DNA from: an uncultured Collinsella sp.
GTDB taxonomy: Bacteria; Actinomycetota; Coriobacteriia; Coriobacteriales; Coriobacteriaceae
Reading direction: 5' to 3'
DNA length: 15,491 bases
Assembly (NCBI GenBank): GCA_900553215.1
Contig: USCJ01000013.1
Location: 1 to 15,491, forward strand
Below, one piece after another: positions 7,114 to 14,250 of the stretch (within the stretch, counting starts at the first letter, position 1; every line of letters starts with the position of its first letter). Both the position numbers and the translations under genes were made by a program. The notes beneath the pieces are model-generated. The model was not told where the DNA came from and did not search any database. It was given only the letters and a program-made list of their open reading frames with translations.

Positions 7114-7941
7114 ATGATTGATGCGTGCCCCGATTCCGCCGTACTGTTTTTTGACGTGGACGGCACGCTGACGTCGTTCGATCCCGATAACATGACCGAT
7201 AAGGACTTTTCGGCGGTGCGTCCCTCGCGGGCGGTCGTCGAGGCGTTTCATCGCCTGCGCGATGCGGGGCACAAGGCGTTTATCTGCACGGGTCGCCCCT
7301 TGTGGCTGATTGCCGATGGCTTGCGCGCACTGAACCCGGCGGGTATCGTTGCCATGGCGGGCGCCACGCTCGAGGTCGAGGGCCGCGTGGTGCATGAGGA
7401 CTGCTTTGACGAGGACGTTATCGCGGAGCTTGCACGCCGTATGGCCGCGGCAGGGATTGAGGCCTTTTTCGAGACCAACGTGGCTACTTTTGCCCTGGAA
7501 CCCGCGGGTGTTGAGCAGTCGTCTCTGATCGGCACTTCTGTGGTGCACAGCGCCGAGGAAATGCGCGTCGACGGCCGTCTGCGCGTAGGCAAGGTGTGCC
7601 TCAATGTGCCCAGTTTGGCTTGCGTAGGCAAAGATGATGGCTTTATCGATCGCGAGTTTGAGCTGTGCAACACCGGTGGCCAGAATCGCGAGCTGAGCCC
7701 CAAAGGCATCGACAAGGGCGTGGGCGTGGCGCGAGCGCTGGAGTATCTGGGCCGCGAGGGAAGTGCGCGCACCTTTGGCTTTGGCGATTCGGGCAACGAC
7801 CTGGGCATGCTCGCTGCCGTCGAGACGGCTGTCGCCATGGGCAACGCCATGCCCGAGGTCAAGGCGGTCGCCGACTACGTGACCGACGACGTCGCACACG
7901 ACGGCACCGTCACCGCGATGCAACATTTCGGCCTCATCTAA
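7114..7941 (+). CDS. HAD superfamily hydrolase, Cof-type (subfamily IIB) phosphatase
   Basis: A 275-residue cytoplasmic phosphatase of the haloacid dehalogenase superfamily, Cof/YidA-like. Motif I is FFDVDGTLTS with nucleophile D14 and acid/base D16; motif II is the Thr in FICTGRP (T59); motif III is the Lys in LSPKGIDKGVGV; motif IV is GFGDSGNDLGML, which with motif I binds Mg2+. The cap between motifs II and III (about residues 80-195) has the size of a type IIB cap, and such enzymes usually hydrolyse sugar phosphates or similar small phosphoesters; the substrate cannot be read from sequence. I chose the ATG at 7114 because AAAGGA lies at 7102-7107; an in-frame ATG at 7078 would overlap the promoter region and lacks a ribosome site. 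It is divergent from the methyltransferase gene. A weak 6-bp hairpin at 8014-8029 in the following gap is the only terminator candidate I see. Confidence 0.88.
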   Translation: MIDACPDSAVLFFDVDGTLTSFDPDNMTDKDFSAVRPSRAVVEAFHRLRDAGHKAFICTGRPLWLIADGLRALNPAGIVAMAGATLEVEGRVVHEDCFDEDVIAELARRMAAAGIEAFFETNVATFALEPAGVEQSSLIGTSVVHSAEEMRVDGRLRVGKVCLNVPSLACVGKDDGFIDREFELCNTGGQNRELSPKGIDKGVGVARALEYLGREGSARTFGFGDSGNDLGMLAAVETAVAMGNAMPEVKAVADYVTDDVAHDGTVTAMQHFGLI

Positions 7942-8134
7942 TGAATCTCGCCTTCTGACGTTTGCTCAAACTGCGACTCTTTGCTTTTGCATGCTCAATC
8001 GATTTATCAATCCAAACACTGAGGTGTTTATACCGTTCGCCGAGAAGATAAAAAACCGCAGCTCACGCCTTGATAAACGTAGGTAAAGTGTTTAGCAGTT
8101 TACCGGCCTTGTGCAAGCGAAAGGAATCAGGCAG

Positions 8135-8839
8135 ATGGCAATCAAGGTGTTCGCTGACGGTGCAAACCTCGAGGGCATGCTCGACATGTACGAGAACGGC
8201 AACGTTCAGGGTTTCACGACCAACCCGTCCCTTATGAAGAAGGGCGGCGTGACGGATTACCGCGCTTTTGCCAAGGAGGTCCTGGCCCATATCACCGATG
8301 TGTCCGTGTCGTTTGAGGTCTTTGCCGACGACGTCGAGACCATGGAGGTCGAGGCGCGCGAGATCGCTACCTGGGCTGAGAACGTCTATGTCAAGATTCC
8401 GTGTGTGACCACCAAGGGTGAGTCCACCGCCGAGCTGGTGCGCAAGCTTTCCGCCGACGGCATCAAGGTCAACGTCACCACCATCTTTACGCCTGCGCAG
8501 GTCGACGAGATGGTCGAGGCCGTTGACGCCGAGACGCCGTCCATCATCTCGCTCTTTGCCGGCCGTATCGCCGACACTGGTGTTGATCCCATTCCGTTTA
8601 TGACGGAGTCGGTCAAGAAGGCCACCGTCAAGCCAAACTGCGAGGTCCTCTGGGCGTCCACGCGCGAGCTCATCAACATTTACCAGGCAGAAGCCTGCGG
8701 TTGCCAGATTATCACGGTGCCCAACGGCATCCTGGCCAAGCGCAAGAACATCGGCCGTGACCCGTACGAGGTCTCGCTCGATACCGTGCGCGGCTTTGCC
8801 AAGGATATCGCCGCTTTGGGCTTCCATATCCTGCCGTAA
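8135..8839 (+). CDS. tal: Short transaldolase / fructose-6-phosphate aldolase family protein
   Basis: A 234-residue enzyme of the small transaldolase family (Fsa/TalC-like), a TIM-barrel class I aldolase. The Schiff-base lysine is K87 in VYVKIPC, equivalent by position to K85 of E. coli FsaA (VVVKVPV), and the N-terminal FTTNPSLM matches the family's TTNPS motif. NVTTIFTPAQ, SLFAGRIADTG and LWASTRE fall where other barrel strands should be. It could act as transaldolase in the pentose phosphate pathway or cleave fructose 6-phosphate; sequence alone does not decide. The ATG at 8135 follows AAAGGA by nine nt; an in-frame GTG at 8111 would add eight unlikely residues. The gap before it (7942-8134) is AT-richer than its surroundings; TTGATA at 8070-8075 is a possible -35 box without a good -10 partner. 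The last 19 bases before the end of the stop codon are duplicated 156 bp downstream. Confidence 0.87.
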   Translation: MAIKVFADGANLEGMLDMYENGNVQGFTTNPSLMKKGGVTDYRAFAKEVLAHITDVSVSFEVFADDVETMEVEAREIATWAENVYVKIPCVTTKGESTAELVRKLSADGIKVNVTTIFTPAQVDEMVEAVDAETPSIISLFAGRIADTGVDPIPFMTESVKKATVKPNCEVLWASTRELINIYQAEACGCQIITVPNGILAKRKNIGRDPYEVSLDTVRGFAKDIAALGFHILP

Positions 8840-8993
8840 CGCGAACGCTGACTACATCGCGGGTTGTTCGCCCCGGCCTTTCCTTTCCCTATCGCTCACG
8901 CGCTTCGCGAGGGTCGCGCTAGGCAAAGGAAAGGCCGGGGCTGCCGACACGAACTTGCCGGTAGGTTGGTGATAGGCTTCCATATCCTGCCGT
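8819..8993 (+). repeat. 19-bp direct repeat copying the 3' end of tal, bounding a 137-bp insert
   Basis: The 19 bases GGCTTCCATATCCTGCCGT at 8819-8837 (last codons of tal and the first base of its stop) recur exactly at 8975-8993. Sequence on either side of the two copies differs immediately, so the match is sharply bounded. The 137 bp between them are noncoding and contain a perfect 17-bp inverted repeat. The layout resembles an insertion at a gene 3' end that restored the gene, or a local duplication followed by divergence. Confidence 0.8.
8870..8941. repeat. Perfect 17-bp inverted repeat (long hairpin) after tal
   Basis: Positions 8870-8886 are exactly complementary to 8925-8941 (arm GCCCCGGCCTTTCCTTT). 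The 38-nt loop starts and ends with near-complementary CCTATCGC / GCGCTAGG (one mismatch), so the stem can extend inward. No T-tract follows, so it is not a standard intrinsic terminator, although it may stop or stabilise the tal transcript. It is centred in the segment bounded by the 19-bp direct repeats. Confidence 0.8.
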
Positions 8994-8997
8994 GGAC

Positions 8998-9209
8998 AAA
9001 GGTACCCCCGCCTGCGCCGTGCAAAATTGAGAGTATTCAGCAAGGTAAAGGCTTTTACCAGCTGGGTGAAGCATGGAACAGCCCCCGTTTTGGCTCTGAT
9101 GACGCTAAAACGGGGGCTGTTTCTTGCTTTTTCGTCTCTGAGGGGCATACGGAACGGCGGAAATTGCAGAATACTCGCGATTTTGCACGCTGCTACAGGG
9201 GGTACCCTT
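8998..9209. repeat. Long imperfect inverted repeat, 46-nt arms, flanking a terminator
   Basis: The arm at 8998-9043 (starting AAAGGTACCCCC, containing GCAAAAT and GAGTATTCAGCAA) matches the reverse complement of 9164-9209 (TTGCAGAATACTC, ATTTTGCACG, GGGGGTACCC) with scattered mismatches and small gaps. The arms enclose about 120 bp, including the terminator at 9077-9121. The right arm ends 11 bp from the tex stop. This could be a non-autonomous inverted-repeat element or a large termination structure shared by both convergent genes. Confidence 0.7.
9077..9125 (+). terminator. Intrinsic terminator downstream of tal
   Basis: A perfect 15-bp stem (9077-9091 with 9107-9121, arm AACAGCCCCCGTTTT) with a 15-nt loop is followed on the plus strand by TTCTTGCTTTTTCG. 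The strong GC core and the T-rich 3' side fit rho-independent termination of rightward transcription from tal. The T-tract is less clear for leftward transcription from tex. Confidence 0.8.
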
Positions 9210-9220
9210 GCTTTGGCGGT

Positions 9221-11368
9221 TTACTTCCCCTGCACCATGGTGAGGGAGATCTTCTTGCGGTCGCGATCGACCTTTTCGACCCACACCTTGACCGTGTCAC
9301 CGACGCGCACCACGTCGCTGGGGTGCTTGACGAAGCGGTTGGCCAGCTTGGAGATGTGCACGAGGCCGTCCTGGTGCACGCCCACGTCGACGAAGGCGCC
9401 AAAGTCGACGACGTTGCGCACCGTGCCCTTGAGTTCCATGCCGGGCTCCAGGTCGTCGATCGAAAGCGCCGAGCGGCTAAAGACTACCTCGGGCGCGTCG
9501 TCGCGCGGGTCGCGGCCGGGCTTCTTGAGCTCGTTGACAATGTCGATGAGCGTGAGGGTGCCGCAGTCTAGGTTGCTTGCCAGCGCCGAGATGCTGCCCA
9601 GACGGCGCTCGATGTCGGGCACGCCGCCGCGGCTGAGCTCGCTTGCCGCAACGCCGGCGCGTTCCAGGACGGACGTGGCCACCTCGTAGCTTTCGGGGTG
9701 GACGCTTGTCGCGTCGAGCGGGTTCTTGCCGCCGCTGATGCGCAAAAAGCCCGCGGCGTTGAGATACGCCTTGGGTCCCAGCTTGGGGACCTTCTTAAGC
9801 TGGCGGCGATCGGTAAAGGCGCCGTTTTCCTCGCGGTAGGCCACGATGTTTTTGGCCACGCTTGGCGTAATGCCCGACACGTAGCCCAGCAGGCTCGCGC
9901 TTGCGGTGTTTACATCGACGCCCACGCGGTTGACGACGTCCTCCACCACGTGGCCCAGGGTGCGCGAGAGCTCGGCCTGGTCAAGGTCGTGCTGGTACTG
10001 GCCAACGCCGATAGACTGGGGCGGAATCTTGACGAGCTCTGCCAGCGGGTCCTGCAGGCGACGACCCAAGCTCATGGCGCCGCGCACGGTGACATCCAGA
10101 TCGGGATACTCCTGGCTCGCGAGCTCGGAGGCGGAGTACACCGACGCGCCGGCCTCGTTGACGATGGTGTATCGCAGCCCAGGCGCCTGCTCGGCAATGA
10201 ACTCTGAGACGACTTCCTCGGTCTCGCGGCTGGCGGTGCCGTTGCCGATGACGATGGTGTTGACGCTGTCCTTCTTGACGAGGCGGGCGAGCTCGCGCTT
10301 GGTGCCGGCGACGTCGTGGCGCGGCTTGGTGGGATAGACCACGCCGTGGTCGAGTAGCTTGCCGGTCTCGTCCATGACGGCGACCTTGCAGCCGGTGCGG
10401 TAGCCCGGATCGAGCGCGAGCACGCGGGCGCCGCGCACGGGGCGCGTCGAGAGCAAGCCCTCGAGATTCTTGGCAAAGACGTTGATGGCCTCGGTCTGGG
10501 CACGAACGGTGAGTTTGGCGCGGGCCTCGCGCTCCAGCGAGGGGGCCATGAGGCGCTTGTAGCCATCGGCGATGGCGGCGTCAAAGACGGGAGCAAACAC
10601 GCCCTGGCGACGGGGCCAGCGGCTGCCGAGGCGTGCCGTAGCGGCAGCGCCGTCGACGTTCACGCGCACGCGGAGCTTGCCCTCGCGCTCACCGCGGTCG
10701 ATAGCCAGCACGCGGTGGTTGGGTATACGGCGCAGCGGCTCATCATAGCTGTAGTACGGCTCGTAGGGGGTCTTCTCGGCGGGGTCGGTGGCCTCGACGA
10801 CGATGTCGGCGGTGTTTTGCGTAAAGGCGCGCAGGTCGGCGACGTTCTCGGGATCTTCGGCCACCGTCTCGGCCACGATGTCGGCGGCGCCGGCGAGCGC
10901 CTTTTCGGGCGTGTCGAAGCCGGCCTCCTCGTTGACGTAGTCCGCGGCGGCGTCGAGCGCGCTGCCCTTGGCCGAGGCCTGCATGATGATCATGTTGGCG
11001 AGCGGCTCCAGGCCGGCCTCGCGTGCCTTCTGCGCGCGGGTCATGCGCTTTTTGCGGTAGGGCTTGTAGAGGTCCTCGACGCGCTGGAGCTGCGTGGCCT
11101 CGCGAATCTGTTGCTCGAGCTCGGGCGTGAGCTTGCCCTGGGCGCCGATGAGCAGAATGACGTCCTCTTTGCGCTGCTCAAGATTACGCAGGTAGGACAG
11201 GCGCTCGTCGAGGGCGCGCAGGGCGACATCGTCCATGCCGCCCGTGGCTTCCTTGCGGTAGCGCGAGATAAAGGGAATGGTGTTTCCCTCGTCGATGAGC
11301 TTGACGGCCGCCTCGACGTTGGCGGCCTTAAGGTTGAGCTCGCGGGCGAGCTGGGCGATAAGATCCAT
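9221..11368 (-). CDS. tex: Tex family RNA-binding transcriptional accessory protein
   Basis: A 715-residue cytoplasmic Tex (YdcI/YhgF-like) protein, an S1-domain RNA-binding factor related to eukaryotic Spt6. The N-terminal helical part carries the family signature TIPFISRYRKEATGGMDD and LYKPYRKKRMTRAQKAREAGLEPLA. A YqgF/RNase H-like domain begins near residue 311 with VLALDPGYRTGCKVAV; helix-hairpin-helix repeats follow (VNTASASLLGYVSGITPS, FTDRRQLKKVPKLGPKAY), and a C-terminal S1 domain covers about residues 639-715 (GTVRNVVDFGAFVDVGVHQDGLVHIS). The length matches the family (B. subtilis YdcI is about 719). I chose the ATG at 11368, preceded by AAGGAG about four nt upstream; the longer frame to 11464 adds 32 residues with no family match. 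It stands alone on the minus strand, convergent with tal. No strong promoter is obvious in the 90 bp upstream. Confidence 0.95.
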   Translation of the reverse strand: MDLIAQLARELNLKAANVEAAVKLIDEGNTIPFISRYRKEATGGMDDVALRALDERLSYLRNLEQRKEDVILLIGAQGKLTPELEQQIREATQLQRVEDLYKPYRKKRMTRAQKAREAGLEPLANMIIMQASAKGSALDAAADYVNEEAGFDTPEKALAGAADIVAETVAEDPENVADLRAFTQNTADIVVEATDPAEKTPYEPYYSYDEPLRRIPNHRVLAIDRGEREGKLRVRVNVDGAAATARLGSRWPRRQGVFAPVFDAAIADGYKRLMAPSLEREARAKLTVRAQTEAINVFAKNLEGLLSTRPVRGARVLALDPGYRTGCKVAVMDETGKLLDHGVVYPTKPRHDVAGTKRELARLVKKDSVNTIVIGNGTASRETEEVVSEFIAEQAPGLRYTIVNEAGASVYSASELASQEYPDLDVTVRGAMSLGRRLQDPLAELVKIPPQSIGVGQYQHDLDQAELSRTLGHVVEDVVNRVGVDVNTASASLLGYVSGITPSVAKNIVAYREENGAFTDRRQLKKVPKLGPKAYLNAAGFLRISGGKNPLDATSVHPESYEVATSVLERAGVAASELSRGGVPDIERRLGSISALASNLDCGTLTLIDIVNELKKPGRDPRDDAPEVVFSRSALSIDDLEPGMELKGTVRNVVDFGAFVDVGVHQDGLVHISKLANRFVKHPSDVVRVGDTVKVWVEKVDRDRKKISLTMVQGK

Positions 11369-11460
11369 GGGACTCCTTGCGTTTAAGGTGCGTTTGCAGC
11401 ACAGAGCTACCAAGGATACCACCTGCCACTTCGCCCAAAAAAGACTGTTTTGGCGCGGAA

Positions 11461-11618
11461 CCACGAAAGCGGCCTATCTACTACGTTTGAACCGTGTGGG
11501 TCGACCATCCCCCGGTTTTCCGAAAATGCGCAAGCCGTTTACCTGCGGTTTTTATTTCGCGAAATTCTGTATGGATGAGGGTGATTGGTTAAACGTAGTA
11601 GATAGGCACATTTCGTGG
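11461..11618. repeat. 158-bp element with 33-nt imperfect terminal inverted repeats
   Basis: The left arm 11461-11493 pairs with the right arm 11587-11618. The core GCCTATCTACTACGTTT (11472-11488) is a perfect 17-bp match to the complement of 11591-11607, and the outer CCACGAAA / TTTCGTGG also match; two mismatches and one missing base lie between. The interior has a perfect 12-bp palindrome ATTTCGCGAAAT (11554-11565) and no protein motif. It lies between genes transcribed in the same direction. A miniature inverted-repeat element or a structured RNA are both possible. Confidence 0.75.
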
Positions 11619-11680
11619 CGAACGAATCAAGCTAAGGTGCAAAAAGTCCCCCGTCCCAGAAAAATCATTGGCAACGTAGC

Positions 11681-11716
11681 AAAATGCCCCGCGGGCAGGA
11701 AGCTGCTCGCGGGGCA
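11681..11716 (-). terminator. Intrinsic terminator downstream of the SDR/MFS/oxidoreductase operon
   Basis: TGCCCCGCG (11685-11693) pairs with 11708-11716, and GCAG / CTGC continues the stem through one G/T wobble to a 4-nt loop, giving about 14 bp. On the minus strand it is followed by TTTTGC. It lies about 105 nt past the oxidoreductase stop, and its orientation fits leftward transcription. Confidence 0.65.
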
Positions 11717-11734
11717 AAGAAGAGGGGCTTATTT

Positions 11735-11772
11735 GTGACGGGCCGAGGGACTCGGCATAGAGTTCCCGTCAC
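11735..11772 (-). other. Nested hairpin in the 3' untranslated region of the oxidoreductase gene
   Basis: GTGACGGG (11735-11742) pairs perfectly with CCCGTCAC (11765-11772), and inside it CCGAG / CTCGG (11743-11747 with 11751-11755) forms a second stem with a 3-nt loop. There is no T-tract on the minus-strand side (AAATAAG follows). It stands 48 nt past the stop codon and just before the terminator, so it may protect the transcript 3' end. Confidence 0.5.
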
Positions 11773-11819
11773 GGTCCGCCCTTGGGCATGGGGTTTCTGC
11801 CGCGGCCTGTCCTAAGGTG

Positions 11820-12860
11820 CTACAGCTCGACGAGCTGGCCGGTCTCGGCGGCCTCCTTGATGGCGTTGAGAAGCGTGAGCGTCTTGACGTTGTCGGCGGG
11901 GGTTACGACGGGCTCGACCTCGCGGCGGACGACCTTCACAAAGTGCTTGAGCTGCATCTTGTGCGGCAGCGCCGGGTCGACGGCCGGAATCTCCATCTGC
12001 AGCGGCTTGTGCCAGTTGGAGGCGCCGTCGTAGGAGAACTGGTGCAGGCGGGGCAGCGACAGGGCGCCCTTGGTACCGCCAATAAAGTAGGCATCGGCGT
12101 CGAAGGGGCGGTACTGCGGGTCCTCGCGAGCGGTGGCCTCCCAGTTCCAGGGGCTGGCGGTGGCATCGGAGATGGTCATACTTGCGAGCGCGCCATCGGC
12201 AAAACGGACGTTGACCACGGCGGAGTCCTCGGTCTCAAAACCGCGGGCGGCACTGGACTGCATACCCTGGACGGCAACGGGCTCACCCAGCAGATAGCGG
12301 AGCAGGTCGACGTCGTGCACCAGGTTAACCAGGATCGGGCCGGCACCCTTCTTGCGGCGCCACTCGACATCGAAGTACTCGTCATTCTTATAGATCATGT
12401 AGTGGAAGCTCGACACGGTGAGCTTGCCCAGCTCGCCAGACTCGATGATTTCCTTGGCCTTGTTCACAAACGGGTTGTGGCGACGGTGCTGACCCACGAG
12501 CACGGGCACGCCGGCGGTCTCGGCCTCGGCGGCGAAGGCCTGGGCATCCTCAAGATCGTTGGAGATCGGCTTTTCGACCAGCGGCACGATGTTGCGCTTG
12601 ATGGCCTCGCGGGCAACGCCCAGGTGCAGGTCGTTGGGGGTGGCGATGATGACGGCCTCGGGCTTGACCTCGTCCATCATCTGGGCAGGATCGGTAAAGA
12701 ACGGCACGCCGGCGGCCTCGGCCGTGGCGCGGGCGCCCTCAAAGGCGGCGGCGATGGCGACGAGTTCGGCCTCGGGCTCCTCGGTGACAAAGCGGATGTG
12801 GTTGCGGCCCATGGCGCCGGCGCCGATGACGGCAATGCGGACGGGGTTGAGCTCAGACAT
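11820..12860 (-). CDS. Gfo/Idh/MocA family NAD(P)-dependent oxidoreductase
   Basis: A 346-residue dehydrogenase of the Gfo/Idh/MocA family. These enzymes usually oxidise or reduce a hydroxyl of a sugar, inositol or sugar acid with NAD(P). The N-terminal Rossmann fold begins IAVIGAGAMGRNH (GAGAMG at 13-18), followed by VIIATPNDLH and the catalytic-lysine motif EKP at 96-98 (K97). The C-terminal substrate domain has GAGPILVNLVHDVDLLRYLLG, with H182 and D185 in the usual catalytic His/Asp positions. The length is normal for the family. The ATG at 12860 follows AAGGAG by about five nt. It is the last gene of a leftward cluster after an SDR and an MFS transporter, so it probably acts on the same imported compound. 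A hairpin separates it from the transporter gene and may set its level. The substrate cannot be assigned. Confidence 0.92.
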   Translation of the reverse strand: MSELNPVRIAVIGAGAMGRNHIRFVTEEPEAELVAIAAAFEGARATAEAAGVPFFTDPAQMMDEVKPEAVIIATPNDLHLGVAREAIKRNIVPLVEKPISNDLEDAQAFAAEAETAGVPVLVGQHRRHNPFVNKAKEIIESGELGKLTVSSFHYMIYKNDEYFDVEWRRKKGAGPILVNLVHDVDLLRYLLGEPVAVQGMQSSAARGFETEDSAVVNVRFADGALASMTISDATASPWNWEATAREDPQYRPFDADAYFIGGTKGALSLPRLHQFSYDGASNWHKPLQMEIPAVDPALPHKMQLKHFVKVVRREVEPVVTPADNVKTLTLLNAIKEAAETGQLVEL

Positions 12861-12889
12861 TTCGACTCCTTAATGCTGGTGGCTTGGAA

Positions 12890-12918
12890 TGTGACAAAGG
12901 GACAGCCCCTTTGTCACA
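12890..12918 (-). promoter_or_regulatory. Intercistronic hairpin between the MFS and oxidoreductase genes
   Basis: TGTGACAAAGGG (12890-12901) pairs perfectly over 12 bp with 12907-12918, with a 5-nt loop. It starts 9 nt after the transporter stop and ends 29 nt before the next ATG. On the minus strand TTCCAAGCC follows, so there is no U-tract and it is not a classic terminator; attenuation, processing or stabilisation of the upstream message are more likely. Read on the minus strand it shares its core with the hairpin after kup. Confidence 0.65.
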
Positions 12919-12927
12919 TCGGTATAA

Positions 12928-14184
12928 CTAGGCGGACTTCTTCTTGCTGTCGGAGACCATCATGTAGACGGTGAGCACGACGGCGATGGCGGCGATCACG
13001 ATGGCGCCGTAGAAGGACTGCTGGTAGGCGGCGCTGCCGGCCTCGGCGTGATACAGCACGGCGGTGATGGGCTGGCTGATCCAGGTAGAAGCAGCGTAGC
13101 CCAAGAACATGATGCCGTAGTTGACGCCGATGTTGCTGGTGCCAAAGGCGCCACCGGTGAGCGGCGGGTAGATGACGAGCAGAGCGCCAAAGCTAAAGCC
13201 GAGCAGGGCGAGTGCCACAAAGAACATGCTCTGCGTAAAGCTCATCGACATGATGACGAGTGCGACGATGGTGACGACAAGGCTGATGAGCAGCGACTTA
13301 TAGGCGCCGAGCTTGTCGATGATCTGGCCAAAGGATAGACGGCCAACCAGGTTGGCGCAGGTGTTGACGGAGACGACCACGCCGCCGAGGGCGACGGCCG
13401 CGGCGCTCGTGGGGTCGGCGAAGAGCTGGACGGCGGCGATGGAGGCAACCTTGCCCACGAGCAGGGTGCCCGCGGTGGCGGCAAAGGCGAAGGTGACGAT
13501 GAGGACCCAGAAGCGCGGGGTCTTGACCATCTCGCCTGGGGTGAGGTCGCCGAAGGTGCCGGCGTGCGCCCCGCCCTTGGGGGCCTCGAAGCCCTCGGGC
13601 AGCCAGCCGGCCTCGGGGGCCTTCAGGAACAGGGCGGAGGCGGCGATCATTACAAAGAAGATGACGCCGAGTGCCTTGAGGGCGCCAAAGATGCCGAGAC
13701 TCGGGATGAGCAGCGAGGCGAGCACCGGGGACAGCACGGCGGGGCCGGCGGTGGAGGCGGCAAGGGTGATGCCGGAGGCGAGGCCCTTCTTGTCGATGAA
13801 CCACTTTTGGCCGGTGGTGAGCGCAGGGTTGTAGCCCAGGCCGTTGCCAATGGCGGCGACGAGCGAGAACCACAGGTAGAACTGCCACGGCTCGGTGACG
13901 GTGCCGGACATGAACCAGCCCAGGCCGTAGCACACGGCGGCGGCGATCACGACGTTGCGCGGGCCGATCTTATCGGAGATGCGGCCGGCGAAGATGCCCG
14001 TCACGGCCATGATGGTCTGAAAGACCGGGAAAGCCCAGGTGAGGGCGCTGGACCACTCGGGGTAGACGGCGAGCAGGTTCTTGCTCACGACGGAATACAG
14101 CGCGATGGAGCTGATGAAGAACATGGTGACGCACGCGGCGGAAAGCACGGCGGCGCGACCCTTATTGGAGTTGGTGGAAGCCAT
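12928..14184 (-). CDS. MFS transporter, oxalate/formate antiporter (OFA)-like
   Basis: A 418-residue major facilitator with about twelve hydrophobic segments in two halves separated by a soluble loop near residues 205-235 (EAPKGGAHAGTFGDLTPGEMVKTPRFW). The loop motif FAGRISDKIGPRNV after TM2 is the MFS signature between TM2 and TM3, and the equivalent second-half motif is LVGRLSFGQIIDKLG. The NGLGYNPALTTGQKWFIDKKGLASGI stretch and the LTPGEMVKTPRFW ahead of TM7 resemble the OFA family, whose members move small carboxylates such as oxalate, formate or lactate; this narrower placement is from memory of the family and less sure. The ATG at 14184 follows AAAGAG. It lies 66 bp after the SDR gene on the same strand, in a probable operon, so it likely imports the SDR substrate or exports a product. 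Confidence 0.88.
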   Translation of the reverse strand: MASTNSNKGRAAVLSAACVTMFFISSIALYSVVSKNLLAVYPEWSSALTWAFPVFQTIMAVTGIFAGRISDKIGPRNVVIAAAVCYGLGWFMSGTVTEPWQFYLWFSLVAAIGNGLGYNPALTTGQKWFIDKKGLASGITLAASTAGPAVLSPVLASLLIPSLGIFGALKALGVIFFVMIAASALFLKAPEAGWLPEGFEAPKGGAHAGTFGDLTPGEMVKTPRFWVLIVTFAFAATAGTLLVGKVASIAAVQLFADPTSAAAVALGGVVVSVNTCANLVGRLSFGQIIDKLGAYKSLLISLVVTIVALVIMSMSFTQSMFFVALALLGFSFGALLVIYPPLTGGAFGTSNIGVNYGIMFLGYAASTWISQPITAVLYHAEAGSAAYQQSFYGAIVIAAIAVVLTVYMMVSDSKKKSA

Positions 14185-14207
14185 TGGACTCTTTCTAATC
14201 GATACGG

Positions 14208-14238
14208 GGGAGGAACAGGCGTGTCCGCGGGTTCTCCC
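14208..14238 (-). other. Intercistronic stem-loop between SDR and MFS genes
   Basis: GGGAGGAAC (14208-14216) pairs with GTTCTCCC (14231-14238) with a single bulged base. It lies in the 66-bp spacer just upstream of the MFS ribosome site. It may influence processing or translation; no T-tract follows, so it is not a clear terminator. Confidence 0.4.
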
Positions 14239-14250
14239 TGTCGGGCTGCT

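Larger units (their letters stand above)
8840..9220. other. Noncoding gap between convergent tal and tex, rich in repeats
   Basis: This 381-bp stretch holds no gene I can support. Left to right it contains the 17-bp perfect inverted repeat (8870-8941), the second copy of the tal end (8975-8993), a long imperfect inverted repeat (8998-9043 with 9164-9209), a small palindromic stretch (9044-9059, GGTAAA...TTTACC) and a strong terminator (9077-9121). Reading frames crossing it are opposite-strand or out-of-frame extensions with no recognisable protein motif. Confidence 0.7.
11369..11819. other. Noncoding 451-bp stretch between tex and the oxidoreductase gene
   Basis: No gene is supportable here. 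The part next to tex (11369-11460) should hold the tex promoter and leader, and includes a CCAAAA / TTTTGG inverted motif near 11434-11453. An inverted-repeat element spans 11461-11618. A bland stretch with the run AAAAAGTCCCCCGTCCC (11641 on) leads to two hairpins (11685-11716 and 11735-11772) close to the end of the oxidoreductase gene. Confidence 0.65.

Noticed and set aside
9077..9121. Hairpin arrays as a possible CRISPR or integron array.
   Set aside because: The repeats in 8840-9220 and 11461-11772 are inverted, of different sequence and not regularly spaced; there are no cas genes or integrase.
11405..11425. A T-box-like GGTGGTAtCC string upstream of tex on the minus strand.
   Set aside because: It departs from the conserved T-box GGTGGNACCGCG, has no surrounding Stem I or antiterminator structure, and tex is not a typical T-box target.
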